Shown: positions 1 to 13,479, numbered from the stretch's first letter. The stretch: 64,000 nt of DNA from Tetragonia tetragonoides (GCA_038025085.1 CM076143.1:36416501-36480500); one strand, 5' to 3'. A program made the numbers and translations. Notes: generated from the letters alone by a model not told the origin.

Positions 1-204
1 AATTAGTTGAAGGAGCACTTCATAGACACCTCTAGTGCTTAACTTTGGATAATCTAATGATTTAAAAGCCATCCAGTCAACAAGCCTAATTAGAAATGAG
101 ATAACACCTTGATCTCAAAAAGAAAGAAATGAAACAACACATGCACAAAGAAACAACAACACAATATGCTAAGGTAGTCATGAATGTAACCTCAAGTAAA
201 AAGA

Positions 205-210
205 TTTATT
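205..210 (-). terminator. Poly(A) signal of the KTF1-like gene
   Basis: AATAAA on the minus strand lies about 27 nt past the TGA stop at 237-239. It supports 237 as the true end of the coding region, although a possible donor (CAG|GTGATT) lies about 50 nt before the stop. Confidence 0.5.
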
Positions 211-236
211 AGGGGGAGCGAAAAACAAGAGACAGC

Positions 237-3200
237 TCAACTAATACCCCCCGCCAGACCCCACATTAATGTCTCAATGTAATCACCTGATTTGCCTTGT
301 CTTCCTGAATCACTGTTGTTCTTCCAACCACCCGAACCTGATGTGCTTTGTTCCTGTGCTTGGCCCCAGCCCCCAGCTTTAGACCCTGATGCAGCTGCTG
401 AACTCTTCCATTCACTGCTTACATTTGGACTACTCTTGTTACCCCACTTACCAGCTGCTTTCCCCCAGGAGTCCTGAGCAGGGTCACTAGTGCCCTTAGC
501 TTCACCCCATGCATGACCGCCAGGTTTAGCCAAGCCCAGTTCTGCAGATTCTGTGCCTTCTCCACCGGTCTTTTTACCCCAGCCAGAGGAACCAACATTA
601 CCAGAAGAGCCATTAATACTCCAACCCCCAGCCTCTTCAACGCCTTTTCCTTTGTTCCAGGAATCAACTATGCCCTTCTCAGCAGTTTGCTGAATCCAAG
701 AATTAGTCTCCTTTGAAACTTTTCTTCCCTCATCCCAGGGATTAGTTTGGCCTACAGCAACTTCTTTTCCTTGATCCACACTGGATCCACCAACCTTCCA
801 CGAACCTCCATTATCTCCACCGGGTACTTTGGCATTACCCCAACTGCTAGATGCAACAGTACCAGAACTTTTTCCTAAACCACCATCACTCGCACCCCAA
901 GCTCCGACCTGGTCAATGTTACCAGCAGCTTTGTCATTTCCAGCAACACCCCAAGATGAATTCTGGTTGCCATTAGCCTTAGTGAGCCACGGATCATTTA
1001 CATCTATAAAGTAAGGGAGATAAACAGCATAAGAAAATTATGTTTGTAATAACTTCATCTAATTCAAGAATGTAGCTAGACTACCACCATTACCTTTTCC
1101 AGAATCATTACCAACAGAGCTAGGGAGAGCACCAGCTGAAGTCTCTGCCTGAAGCTGCATTCACCAAAAGGTTCATGATTGACTCATCAGATGAACCTAG
1201 AGTTCATGAATTCATGGATGTGCAATTCTCAAAAGCTTTTATAGGGGGCGGGTTGGGGGGGAAACATATTGTTTGCTGATCCACCACACATGAAGCAATT
1301 ATCAAAACACGGAACCAGTCACTTACCTTAGCACCCTTGGAAGAAGAGGAAGGCCAAGCACTCCTGCATGGATAATTTTGCATAACAATCAGCATGGGAA
1401 TATACTAGGAATATCAGATTATTAAAGACTATCACTAGCACAACATTTCAATATAGCACGGCCTCAGAGTTACATTACCATCCGTTTATCATACGTTTAT
1501 CATTGGCCAGGTTAAACAGGTGCATTGACATATGAACATTATCATGCACCACGCACCACATTCAAAAAAACTAGCTCCAAGCCATTCATTCCACCCAAAT
1601 GACTTAAAAAAATTCTATTCAGGATGTCCTAACAAAATTATGATTTTAAAGTCCCTCTAAAATAGAAGCAACCGTACCAATAAGAATTCGACCAATGTCC
1701 TTTTACAAGGGGAGACTCAGTAACCACTTAATACTCCAAAATATAACGACACAAGTAAAGAAAATAAATTTTCAAGGGTTATACTTCATATTTGTTAAGC
1801 AATTAGTTTTTAGCATCATCAGAGAACTCTTATCCCAAAAAGCTCTTTTTTTAGATGAAGAAAAGTTATATTGAAACTCGAATGGTATACAATTACAAGC
1901 AGGACAAGTAGTCCTAAAAATAAACAGACAAAATGACAAATCGCCCCAGTGACCTTGCACGTTAGTTACAGACACACTAAAAGCCCCCGATTCCTTGGCC
2001 CAAAGAGAGGCCAAATACACCACTCGATCCCATACAAAATCAAGAGGCTCTCAAACCTCTCTGACATAATCGAAAGGCCATGAGACTACGAGAGATATTA
2101 TACTCAAAAATCAAGATCCACTCTCTAAGATGACGAATCTGTTACTCAGATTGTTCTAATCACTCAAGGCAAAGCCACATTGCCATCACCATGGACAAAT
2201 GAACTCTTGGGCCTCAATTTAGGGCTGAAATGAACTCGCTTGGCAGATAAATCCATAATTTCAATAGTAACAAATGCTGAATTTCCTACTACAAACGTAG
2301 ATAATCCCACTTGGTAAAAGTTGTGGCTCCACCACTATAATTATCACCTATCATGGGTACTTCTATAAGTCTGATACTTCTGATTTTAAATAACATACGG
2401 GAATAATATATTTCATTCAATCACATATTCCTTCATTACATACAAATATCCAGATGGTGCCATACTGAACCGTAGTATTGCTAGGTAGGCAGTATTAATA
2501 AGGTGCAACACATGTAGGCAGAGGAGAAAATGGAACAAGAACATATTTCTTGAAAGTAGCATATAAATTTCCTAGTAAGTTTCTCAAGTCATCTGTATAG
2601 ATGTCTCCCTGTAATGCACTGGCACTTCAAGAAGCTACCCTATCACATGTTTTGACACTCGAGACCACACATTTCCAATACACAGATGACACCTTTTCAA
2701 CTACTTCCAGCCTTACAAATGTCCGTGCCATATACATATCTGTGTCTGTGCAGATGTCTCCTACTCTAATATATCTTATGAGGTACAGCTACATCATTTT
2801 TATTAAAGCTTACTCCCTATGATTAAAAAGAATGGCACTAATCCTATTTTAGACCATTCCAGAAAGAGTGCCACTTTCCCTAAAATTACGAGGGTTATGC
2901 CCATAGGAAAGACTTTTTAATAAAAATTCTTAAAACTCTTCGGATGCTTTATTTTGTTGTGAAGAAATCTTGTCCACATCAATGCATTTTCAGTTCCATG
3001 TTCTTTATCCAGTAAACATGTTATTCTTGGTCTTTCCCTAAGGGCATTACTCAGAGAAAGAAAGAACAAAACAAAAGACCTTTTCGTGCTATATAAACTT
3101 AGACTTTACTTTGTCCATCAAGCCTACTTCGCCCAGCCAATTTTGAATAAATAACTCTCTGTGTGTGTACGCGCGTGTGCGCTACCTTCAATCAGCTTAG

Positions 3201-4360
3201 CTTTTTCCCATTTACCTTCGAAATCTCTGCTTGCCCTTCCTCGACCACAAGTCAATATTACTACTCAATAATATATTTGGAAACTTGTGCAGTCTCTTAC
3301 CTGACACTATATAGACAAGTAGACAACTTCTTTTGGGACAGATGAAACTGTATATGAATGAGGATATATAATTCTAACACTCTAGTTACCAAAAACCAGG
3401 CTATCACCCTGTTCAAATTAGAAACAAAAAAAGAGAGGTGTGCAGATAAAGTTCAAAGCAAGATTTATTACTCCTTAGCAAAAGATATCTTCAATCCAAG
3501 ACAAACCCAACGCAATCCACTTTGAGCAACTTAGGGTTCTTTTGGTTTGTCACTATTATATTTGGGTTGAATTTGGTTACCATTTAACCCATCCACACAA
3601 ATCCATACAGACCTGACTAAAATGATGTATTTATATTTATCTCTCTTCAGCACTTACCCTAAATCATCTTTGGGAACTCTCTTCTCACTTAAACTAGACA
3701 TGAGTCAAGTCAACAAATTGATCAACTACTGCACTATAATCACCCACCATTTTCCCACAAGTACATTGCAGCCATCTCATAACAAGGATCTATTAAGAAA
3801 AGAAAAAAAGAACAAAAACTAATGTCTATAATCTAGTTAAGATTAAAAACTGGAAGCAGTCGTAACTCGTAAACATAAAGCTCATGCGTTGCAGTTTCTA
3901 TGAGTAATATTAGTCTAACCCCTTTCTTTTCTTTCCATTCTCTTTTACAATGGTCTGGAGCAACCAGGAGAATAACTGAACAGCTGGTTTATTAGGAATA
4001 CATAGTGTACTAAGGAACATAAGAAGACAAATAAATTGTTTGGCAGACATATCATACCTCTCACCAGAGAGCCCTCCAACATTCCAACCATCACCATTGG
4101 CTGATCCACTAGCAACATTCCAACCATCACCACTCGCTGATCCACTAGCAACATTCCAACCATCACCACTCGCTGATCCACTAGCTCCTTGTAACCAATC
4201 TCCTGATGTAAAACACCCCATCACATATACAAAAGCAAGAACTATATTAGTTTTACAGGAACACAAAACACAACCAAGAAGACCTTAGGTGCTTACCAAT
4301 AAGGTCTCGCCAACAAAATGGCCCTTGACAGGACTTAATGGCGCACTCAATTTGAGTGCC

Positions 4361-4455
<95 letters not shown>

Positions 4456-7400
4456 CACTAAAATAAACTTTTTTCCTTACTTCTTTTGTTTCTCGTTCTA
4501 CTAAATGTTTTCCACTTCAGACTAGCAAAAAAAAATGGTTTTCCACGACAAGTTTATTAGAAACAACCTCTTTACAGACAAGGGTAAAGCCTGCATACAT
4601 CTTGACAATCCCAAACCCGACCAAACTAGGTGTTATTTCTATTTTATTCAATTATCCAATACAAAACAATCTTGTTATTTTTATTTTATTATCCTGATTT
4701 AATCTGTCGTCTGCAAAGTTCTATGGCTCTGCTGCTGTTACAATCGACCAACTTCTAGCAACAACTTTATCTAAAATGCTTCCAATGTGGCTTCCAAAAA
4801 CCACTCTATTGTCAAGCAGCAGTGATGTTTCTCAACAATCGGGCCTCAGATCCCTCATCCATGACACAAAAACTCACAAATACAAGGAGAAACTACAATA
4901 ACAGTCATGACGCTAATCTCTCTGCAGCTAAACTGTTTTTAGTGAGAAACAAAACTAACAGTACACAGATCATGCGCAGAAAACTTGGAAGCAACAGGTA
5001 CTTCCTCTACAAACTAGAACTTTGGTGTACCCAAGTCTAAACCAAGCAGAGACCAAAAAGAACAGATGGACAACAGAATAATTGTCCAAGAAAATAGCAG
5101 TAATTTGTTTCTTGCCTTGTCTTCCCCCCTCACCGCCCCCCTAGGTTTCTCAATAGGTGGTTAGCAAGGCTATAACATGTTGCATCATCTGTTTCTTACA
5201 GCAGCACAGCAGCTATCCTGGAGGTAAAGTATGCAGTGGAGTGGTTGACAAATAGCAAAGCGGAGGATGTCGAGGACCAATGAATTTGGCTCTTTTGAAA
5301 GTGATGTAGAAAAAAAAGGTCTACAAATTAAGTTTGAGAGAAAAGGAAATGACTGACAAACAAAAGAATCACCAAGGAGATAGAGGGAATGAGAATTACA
5401 TTAAATAAATAAATATGAAGGACCGACCCAGATAATTTATTTTTTTTAGATAACATGGGTGTCCAAGCTTTGCTTGACTAATCCCATGGGCCCTGAAGTT
5501 AACAACCAGGAAAACCTCCAGTGGCCCTGAGGGGACTCGAACCTGGGACCTCTGGAATAGATCTGAGAAGTCTTACCCCCTCAGGGCTAGGACCCGACCA
5601 AGATAATACAAGAAGAAAAAAGCCAAAATTTCTTAAGATTATCTAACCTACTTAAAAGGGTCCCAATTCTGTTATTGAAAGCTCTATGCTTTCTCAAGGA
5701 AGCTCAAAATCATTCTACTTCTTATTTATTTTTAATAATTTCTAAGTCTAACAAAAATGATTCCATCATCTTGTTTATGCAGAACAGCAAGGCGGTCAAA
5801 CAGACCAAACAAGACAGTGGCCACTGTTCTTTTTTTTTTCATTCTTATTCTAACAAAAATAATTCCATCATCTCGTGTGTGCAGACCAGCAAGTTAAGGC
5901 AGTCAAACAGACCAAACAAGACACTGGCCACTGGTCAATAATCTTAGATAATAGCATATTCCTACCGTTTGCGCCGCCATCAGAGCCAAGCAAATCGAAT
6001 GGTTTGAATGAAGAATTTAATCCTGTATCATCACTGCCAGCACAAATAAACATCAAATCACAATATGGCCAATTTTACATACAGATAAATGATTAAAGAA
6101 TCATAAGCAGTGTTTTAAAAGGCGCAAGGTGCAACGAAGCGATAGAGATCCATGAGGACGAGGCGATAGGTATACATGGGGACGAGGCGGAGGCATGCAC
6201 CTCAGTAAACTGAGGTGCATTGCCTCATACACCTCAGGCACACCCAATGAAACCGCCTCACCTCAAGGCAAAAAAGCGCCTAGGCGTACCTAAAGCGCGC
6301 TATTTTAAACACTATCAGAATATAACATTTACCTCATCGAAGTGGCAGAACTCTTTCCACGAACCTCTGAAAGATGATCACGTTTAACTGCAGAACTTTG
6401 GTGTCAAAAATCTATAACTCTAGTGTCACTTATGAATAGAGAAAAGCAACGGACGCTATTTCCAAACCTGTAAGAACCTTCTGTTTAGAGTCTAGCTTCA
6501 CAGTGACATCAGTATAGCGAACTGCTACGACTCGGCAGAGATAGCCCTTCAAGGGGCCAATTCGAATTCTCAATGCTTGCCCAACAGAGAACATTCCATC
6601 TTTGTCCTTCCGCTCTATCACAGAGAAAGGAAACCCAGTTAGACAATTAATTAAAAGAGACACAGCTCCACAACTCCAAGAGCAAACACATCAATACCAT
6701 CTTCTCTCATCTGCCAAGGTTTCTTGGCTGACAAGGGCGATTTAGGCGACGAAGGAACATCTTCAAAACCTGAGAAACCTTCTTCGGCCTGAGAAGGAAC
6801 ATTTCAAGGGAATTGAAACAAAAGAGACGCAATCAGAGACAAGGACACAGCTCAAGAGGATGCTTTCTTCTACATCAAGTGCATAACAAGTAAGATAACA
6901 AACCTTTCCGGGGCATTTAGAATCAATATGTTTGACTTTCTCAGACATTTGGGAGTTAGCACAGAAATAAGCATTATCAAAGTCATTCTCATCATACATA
7001 AAAATGATCCCCCTATAAATCTGCTTCACAGTTCCTTGTCTTCCCTGCAAAGAGCACAGAGTTCCTTGTTAGAATATGCATAGTCTTTGACAATCGACAG
7101 AAACCTTTGAATATTAAGAGTGCAGCCAACCTTGGCTGGTCCATTCACAATTTTGACAGTGTCATTGACTGATATAGTCTTCATCCGATGATCTACAGCG
7201 GTAAATTTCTTATCAACTGGTACATATTTCAGATCTTTCTCTCCCAAAGGAAGTATCACTGATCCTTCTGAACCATTTTTCAAGATCTGCAGCAGAGAAT
7301 GAAATGTAACGAGCGGACAAAAGAGACATAAAAGAAAGACGCCAAACAAGAAATACCTTGTAACTCTCATCCTTCTCCATGCCTATAACCATCCCAAATT

Positions 7401-10400
7401 CTCTTTTGCTGCCAAAGGAAAAATAAATCAGAAAATGTATATTGAAGCAAGCTGGCAGCTGGCGCAGAGTACAATGGTCACAAAAATTACTCACCCGAAA
7501 AGAACAAGATCATGCACTTCAAAGCTAAACTGCTCATTGGATCCAGATGAACCCTCTCCTTTCCCACCTCCTTTCCCACCTCCCTTGTTAATCATCACAC
7601 TGGTTTTCTTCTTTTGCTCTCCATAAAGTTGAGAAAGCCAATCCAGATTATCAGAGTCGTCAGTACTGGGAAGTGCGAACTTCTGTAGCTCCTCTTCTGT
7701 GGGGTTAACATCCCAAAAGCTCAGTGAATCAATGGACACCTTCTTATACAAAAATCCATCCTTCAGCATTAAGCCATCGAGGAACTCAAAATATTTTCCT
7801 GTGTCACGATCACGTCTGCATTGCATAAGAGGTCGAAACTCCCTGTGGAGGAGGAAGGTTAATACATTGAAACAAAAAGTACGGACTTTATAAACTAATC
7901 TGCAAGAATGACAACTAGATTTGTGAATTACTCCAGTTCACTTGAGCTTATCAATCTTGCAGCTGGTACAGCACTTTTCGTTTTCTTCAAAACTGCTCCT
8001 CCACCCTGCAAACATATTTAACAATCATTGAACTTTATTTAATGTCAAAAGCCAACTACGAACATGCTTTTGCACTCTGTGTGTGTTCGAACACCATTTA
8101 ATTAGGAATGATTGTCAAAACCCAAGGGATCCCCACGCATGGAGTCTAGCGAGGTGACATATATGATGATAATCTGATGAAATTTTTAGGGCTCTGATGA
8201 ATTATACATAACAATAGACCTCATACTATTTTATGGTGATGAATTATCATCATTACCCCTTCACGAGGCTCCCGCCTTGGGCGGGGAAAGAAGGGGGTCT
8301 GATGTACCCAGAGCCTTCTCATTAGAATTAGACCTTTGTTTGGAAGGGCATACTTATCAGTACTTCAAAATAATAAAGAAGCACATAACAATTTAGTCAG
8401 TTGTTTTGATTTAGTCCTTTGTAGTTTAAAGCTAAATTAGTGATTGTTTCAAGCTTTCAACTCATTGGATATTGACAGTTTACAGTGATAATGCATTGAA
8501 GTTACATATTCTTCTTAAATGGAAGTTCCATAAAATATCACTCAATAATACCACCAAGCAACGCAAACAAAGAATAGAAAGGTCTAGTTACATATTTTCC
8601 AGCCAAGGCCTGTAGATCAACTCTTGGGATCAGCTTCACTGTAGCTCTTTTCCGCTCATTACTGACAGCCACCACCTGGAAACAAATCGAGGTCTCATTG
8701 AGAAACAAGTACTAAAACCAGCTTCAAGTTTGCATGTTGTAACGAAGGTTTACCAAATTACCTGTGCTATATCACCCTTATATATACCATTTTTTACTCG
8801 TGCCCAGGTGCCCTCCTTTACCTCATTATATCTCTTTCTAACAACCATTAGTTGAGAAACCTCATTTGTAGGAACTTTTGTCACAAGACTAATGTACATA
8901 TCAGCAAGTTGGTTACAAGCCTGAGGTGAAATTAATCATCTGTTAGACAAGAGAGCGTATTTACATGATACTAGTGAGAGCATAAGGCTCCAGTTGACTC
9001 CAGTCTCCAACAGCATAAATCAAAAGATTACCTCAATAACATCAGACTGTCTTTCTGCTTCAATAAATACAAAACCTTTGATGTGTTCCACAGAAAAGGC
9101 GGATATAATTTGGAGTTTGGTTCCTAGCTCTTTCAAGTCTACATATTTCTGCATTAGACAGAAGACGCTATGCCTCTCCCGCCCAACCTAAGTATGGGAA
9201 GGAAACATTAGTATTGAGAGCATGCAGAAAAGGCAGCAAAAAAAGGAAAATGTGAACAATCTAAGTTAACTCTTAAACTATCATATCTGGGAGCAGCCTA
9301 GAAGATCATACCTTGCACTTGACTTTCCAGATTGTCGGTTCCACAACAGAAGGTAAATGAAAACTCCTATCTACGGACCTTTTATTATCATAGGCATCTT
9401 CAGCATACCTAACATAGCCCGACCCGCTTTTATATCGCTCTTGCAATAGTTTTTCAAGTTCATCACCACTCAACTCCTCCTCTTTGGGGAAAAGTCGAGC
9501 ATCCTGTCCGGGTTCACTTTTGACTTTAGGATCAACATCAAAGTCATCAAGGAAATCTGATAACATCAAGCAGCGTAACTCTTTAGGAATGGGATAAAGA
9601 CAAAAGGACCAAATTACCTATTTTTAAAAACATGACCCAATATTCACGCAAGACATATAGCATAGCCAAACAAATTTACACAACCTCGAAACTGGAGCTA
9701 GTTCTTAGCTGAACAATAAGAAGGGATGTGCACCGTCAAAACTCAAAAGTCACTCGCTTAAATGAAAGAACTTTAATAAACATTTTAACTTGAGCAATAC
9801 ATAATCAACAACTCAACATTTTCTACATTCTCATTCCCTGAATTAATTTTTCCAATGTATGATTTTGTTAAACCAAATTTGACTCCTCTACAGAAACTCA
9901 ATAATCAAATCTACAACATGCAGCTCATTGCATAACAAAAAAGAATAACGCTTCACTCCTGTTTTGAACTTATAGTTTAATAAACAAAAAGCCACGATTA
10001 AACTGACACCTGAAGCAGCCAAATGCCTCCACATATTCTGCATTTCTATTGGGGTAGCCGTAGGCCGTAGGCCATAGCCCATAGGAATACAAGTAATCAA
10101 GTAGTCAAGTATCATCTGATGGGGTGACCTGGGCAAGAACATTGTAAAGACCACTCTATATACTTCATTACCTGTTTTCGCCATACCCAACCACACAGAT
10201 ACATCACAACCAATGTTTTTGAAATTAAACCCAGAAAAGAAACCCTAATGACACCGGCATCCATCTTAAGCCAGGCAAAATCCACCCCACACATAACAAT
10301 ATCAACATAACAAACAGAATCAGTACCCACATGAAAATCAACCCACATTTTCCTATATTTGCAACATGCATGAAATACACAAACCCAGCTGAGACATTTG

Positions 10401-10818
10401 TTAAAACTAAACACCCAAACCAGAAAAAAGAAAACCCACAAGCCAAAAGCTTGCAATATCTAAAAAACAACAGAAAAATCTGTAATTTCCACCCACATTG
10501 CACAGATTATATAATGCAAGCACTCTAAAACATATATAAACACAAAACAGAACCAAAAATTATCAGAAACAAACTTCAGAAAAAACAAACCTAGAAATAA
10601 CCAGAAGTCAAATTGGGTTTTGAAATATTACCATCATCGCCAAAGATTTCATCAATATCTTCGCTTGAATCAAACCCATCAGTCTCAAAGGCAGAATCTT
10701 CGAAAAATTGAAGAACGTCACGATTTTTTCTCTTCTGACCACCAGTTTTATCATTATCTGGTCTTTTTCTCTTCCCAGATGAGTCATTTCCGGCTATTCC
10801 TTTCCCCTTTGACGCCAT
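237..10818 (-). CDS. KTF1: KOW domain-containing transcription factor 1 (SPT5-like, RDM3), 18 exons
   Basis: SPT5-like effector of RNA-directed DNA methylation. In the family it binds AGO4 through GW/WG repeats and scaffold RNA made by Pol V, in the nucleus. Coding exons, in order: 10632-10818, 9312-9556, 9032-9187, 8762-8920, 8592-8675, 7932-8015, 7496-7842, 7357-7408, 7131-7286, 6904-7044, 6698-6788, 6468-6614, 6333-6387, 5966-6033, 4058-4202, 1327-1363, 1094-1154, 237-1003. All junctions are GT-AG and keep phase, giving about 993 residues. The N-terminus (MASKGKG, then an acidic stretch and ERYKSGSGYVRYAED) matches the family. The NGN domain is at about 138-235, with KOW motifs near 236-275, 412-443, 475-510 and 575-618. 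From about 640 the tail is Gly/Ser/Trp-rich with roughly 22 Trp, mostly SWG/GWG/GWN. The start ATG at 10816-10818 gives the conserved MASKGKG; an upstream in-frame ATG adds only low-complexity residues. Arabidopsis KTF1 is longer, mainly in the repeat tail. Exon ends are by eye. Confidence 0.9.
1364..4057 (-). other. Intron 15 of the KTF1-like gene (2.7 kb)
   Basis: The exons on both sides join in phase, so no further exon is required here. The sequence is AT-rich with no coding signal or recognisable transposon ends. A small missed exon cannot be excluded. Confidence 0.5.
4078..4185 (-). repeat. Three tandem 36-bp coding repeats in KTF1 exon 15
   Basis: Three 36-bp units (4078-4113, 4114-4149, 4150-4185) differ at only a few positions. 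Each encodes a 12-residue block of the type GWNVASGSASGD, so each adds one Gly-Trp Argonaute-binding motif. Being a multiple of three, the array can change copy number without a frameshift. Confidence 0.85.
4363..4453. repeat. (TA)n microsatellite, about 45 units
   Basis: Uninterrupted alternating TA inside intron 14 of the KTF1-like gene. It is preceded by a small imperfect palindrome (GCGCACTCAATTTGAGTGCC). Translations through it are meaningless. Confidence 0.95.
5424..5607 (-). mobile_element. tRNA-derived SINE in KTF1 intron 14
   Basis: Read on the minus strand, the body (5437-5594) contains a Pol III box B-like GGTTCGAGTCC and, upstream of it, a box A-like stretch around TAGCCCTGAGGGG. 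It ends in an A-rich tail (T-run at 5440-5447 on the plus strand). The flanks CGACCCAGATAAT (5424-5436) and CGACCAAGATAAT (5595-5607) form a 13-bp target-site duplication with one mismatch. The SINE is antisense to nothing: it lies in the same orientation as KTF1. Confidence 0.75.
6108..6314. mobile_element. Short GC-rich MITE in KTF1 intron 13
   Basis: About 207 bp with inverted ends: CAGTGTTTTAAAAGGCGC on the left and, reverse complemented, AGTGTTTAAAATAGCGCG on the right. The interior is rich in AGGCG and CCTCA motifs. CAGTG-type ends suggest a hAT-derived MITE. No convincing 8-bp target-site duplication was found, so the class is tentative. Confidence 0.55.
8235..8325 (-). mobile_element. 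SINE-like fragment in KTF1 intron 6
   Basis: On the minus strand this reads like the 3' half of tRNA-derived plant SINEs: a GGTACATCAGACCCCC-like block, then CCCGCC...GGGAGCCTCGTG, then repeats of ATGATG. The 5' promoter half with A and B boxes is not evident. The call rests on general resemblance. Confidence 0.4.
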
Positions 10819-11066
10819 TTTTCTCCAATTATGCAACGCAGAGAAGAGAGAAAGAGAGAGAGAGAGATGCAATGAAATGAAAATGAAAATGAAATTTGAA
10901 GAGTAAGGTGTGATTTGTATGTGTTATTTTGGGGGTGTGAAAGTGGAGTATTTTATTGCCCGACACTGGCCAGGTGGTACAGGTACGGCTCTAACTTGGG
11001 TAAGGCTAACCACACTAGTGACTCTCTCAGTACTCCCCAAGCATACTAGTTTGGGTTAAATCAACA
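10819..11066 (-). promoter_or_regulatory. 5' leader and upstream region of the KTF1-like gene
   Basis: Just upstream of the start is a CT-rich tract on the minus strand (GA run at about 10845-10867 on the plus strand), common in plant 5' leaders. No clear TATA box was seen. The promoter is compact because a LINE begins at about 11077. Confidence 0.4.
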
Positions 11067-11213
11067 AATCATTCTTCTTTTTTCTTTTTTTTTTTTTTTT
11101 TTTTGGAAAGACAATAGCAGTCATTCATCTGCTGTTAACTTTGCCAAATCGAAAAGAGCTACATCAATATTAGTAGGGAGCGACGACTCCTAAAACTGAC
11201 ACCCTAGTTCCTA

Positions 11214-13479
11214 CGGATGCACATGTGCTAACTCGTGAGCAACACCATTACCACTACGATTAACAAAATACCACGAGACAGAGTTAAAACAACTAACTTG
11301 ATCAAGAGCATCCTCTATAATCAAACTAAGACAGCTAGGACCTTTAATAAAACTATATAAAGCTTTAAAAACATTGAGATTATCCATCTCATTGACAACC
11401 TTCTCAAAGCCATGAACATGAGCTAACTGAAGACCAAGAACCACCGCTTTTGCTTCCGCAATTTCGACATCCCACAGTACAGCAAAATTCATTGTAGCCG
11501 CCACCAAAGGAAGACCAGACCCATCTCTGCAAATAATACCAATTGAAGAACCGAGCTCACCCATGCCCCCACATCAACATTCAGCTTGACAAAACCAGTT
11601 TCTGGAGGCCTAAGTGCACCCGTAAGTTGGGTTGCTCAAACTCCGCGGCCGAGCTGTCGCCTCGCCATCTAGTTCACCAAGCAGCTTGTAAACATGTCTT
11701 CACCTCCAATGGAGATCTAACGAGCCCCTCGAAAATTCTCTGATTTTGTGCTTCCCAAATTGCCCATGAGAACAAGCAGAAAGCACGAAAATCCTCACCA
11801 TCCAGCTCATTTTTTAGCTCCTCAATCCAGTCACAAAATGAGCGTACACCACGCGTTCTAATCACCTCTAAATCACTGACATCCCATATCGCTTGCTCCA
11901 GAGGACAGTCATGAAGGGCATGAATCCTTGTCTCCGCTTGCCCCGGACACCAATTACAATCTTCGCCAATGACCTCAACACGTCGATGCAGCCCCGCCCG
12001 TGTAGGAAGAGCCTCCTTGCTTGCCGGCCACACAAACGTTTTCACTCGTGGCAAAACATGGCAGCCCCAAATCATGTTCCATAACGACTTGTCACACGAA
12101 GAGGATGACGGGCCTTGGTTAGCAGCCGACATTACCCCGTGATATGCACTCCGCACTGAAAAACGACCCTTTTAGTCCCAACTCCAGCTAGGGGTATCAG
12201 CTGCAAGACGAACACTAATGGGCAGCGCAAGGATGCGCTCAGCATCAAGAGGAAAAAAGTGTTTTGGAGTAGGTCTGCTCTCCAACACTTGGTCACTGGA
12301 TCAATCAAACAACTCACTTGTTCCCCCTGCATCAAATTATTTCGAGGCGTGATAATTCGGTGTAACCCATTACTTGGGATCCATGGGTCTCTCCATATAT
12401 CTATACTACAACCATTGCCAACTCTCCAAAGCATACCTTTACGCACAACCCACTTCGCTTCACAGATACCACGCCAAGAATAGCTAGGATTACTACCCAA
12501 CGATGAAGAGAGAAAGTCACCATTGGGGTAGTATTTAGCTTTAAGCATGTCGCCAAGGAGACCCCCGTCACCATTAGTCTATCTCCACGCTTGCTTCACT
12601 AAGAGGGCCCAATTAAAAAACTTCATATAACGCAATTTTAGTCCACCTTCACTCTTCGGTTTGCTGAGATTAGACCATGATAGACAATGAATTTCACGTT
12701 CATCTTTTTTCAGTCCCCAAAAAAATTGAGAGATCATAGAACGTACCTCATCGAAAAAGCTTGTTGGTAATTTGAAAACACGCATCACATAGGTAGGGAC
12801 TGCTTGGGTCACCGCCTTTAAAAGCACTTCCCTACCCGCTTTAGATAGCAACAAACATTTCCACCCTTGCAACTTATGCAAGAGCCTCTCCTTCAGAGAT
12901 CCACAGAGAGCCTTCTTCGACCTTCCCACAGTAGTTGGTAGCCCCAGATAACGCTCGTGGCACTCGACCACCCCAACCCCAAGCGTCGATGCAATTTAGC
13001 CCCGAACATTATCACGAACACCTTTACTAAAATAAACTTTCAATTTCTCCAGGCTAACTTTTTGCCCCGAAGCAACTTCATACAACCTCAGGATATCCCG
13101 AATAATACCAGCTTCCGCAATTGAAGCCTTACAGAACAACATGCTATCATCCGCAAAAACAAGTGGGTTAGAGAATGAGCTGCACGACAAATACAGACAC
13201 CAGTAAGAGAACCAACCTCCTCTGCACACCTAATCAACCCAGACAGCGCCTCGGCACACAGAATAAACAAATAAGGTGAGATAGGATCTCCTTGCCGAAG
13301 ACCCCTCCCAGGTGAGAAAGTATCAGTCGGCTTCCCATTAATCAACACTGAAAAGGTAACAGATTGAACACAAGTCATAACTCGACCAATCCAGCTAGTA
13401 CCAAACCCCATCTTCACTAACAAAGCTTCTAAAAAATTCCTATTCAATACGATCATAAGCTTTGGCCATATCCAACTTA
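11214..13479 (-). pseudogene. LINE ORF2, C-terminal half (RT, zf-RVT, RNase H), decayed
   Basis: Reading on the minus strand from 13479: the end of the RT core, including SYG-type RGLRQGDPISPYLF (about 13310) and FADDSMLF (about 13150). Next come the connection region (about 12580-12970) and a zf-RVT domain with WNMIWGCHVLPRVKTFVW (about 12060). Last is an RNase H domain with AEAKAVVLGLQLAH and a DN pair (11214-11560). Several frameshifts break the frame near 12960, 12550, 12150 and 11570. It continues the copy at 18085-19089 across the CACTA insertion. Confidence 0.85.

Noticed and set aside
4040..4288. Plus-strand open frame with repeated FQPSPLADPLAT units.
   Set aside because: It is the antisense of KTF1 exon 15, whose 36-bp repeats keep the other strand open too.
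4289..4504. Open frame on the plus strand with a long Tyr-Ile repeat.
   Set aside because: It is only the translation of a (TA)n microsatellite in an intron.
5500..5600. tRNA-like promoter boxes suggesting a tRNA gene.
   Set aside because: No cloverleaf or anticodon arm can be drawn; the A-rich tail and flanking 13-bp duplication show a SINE.
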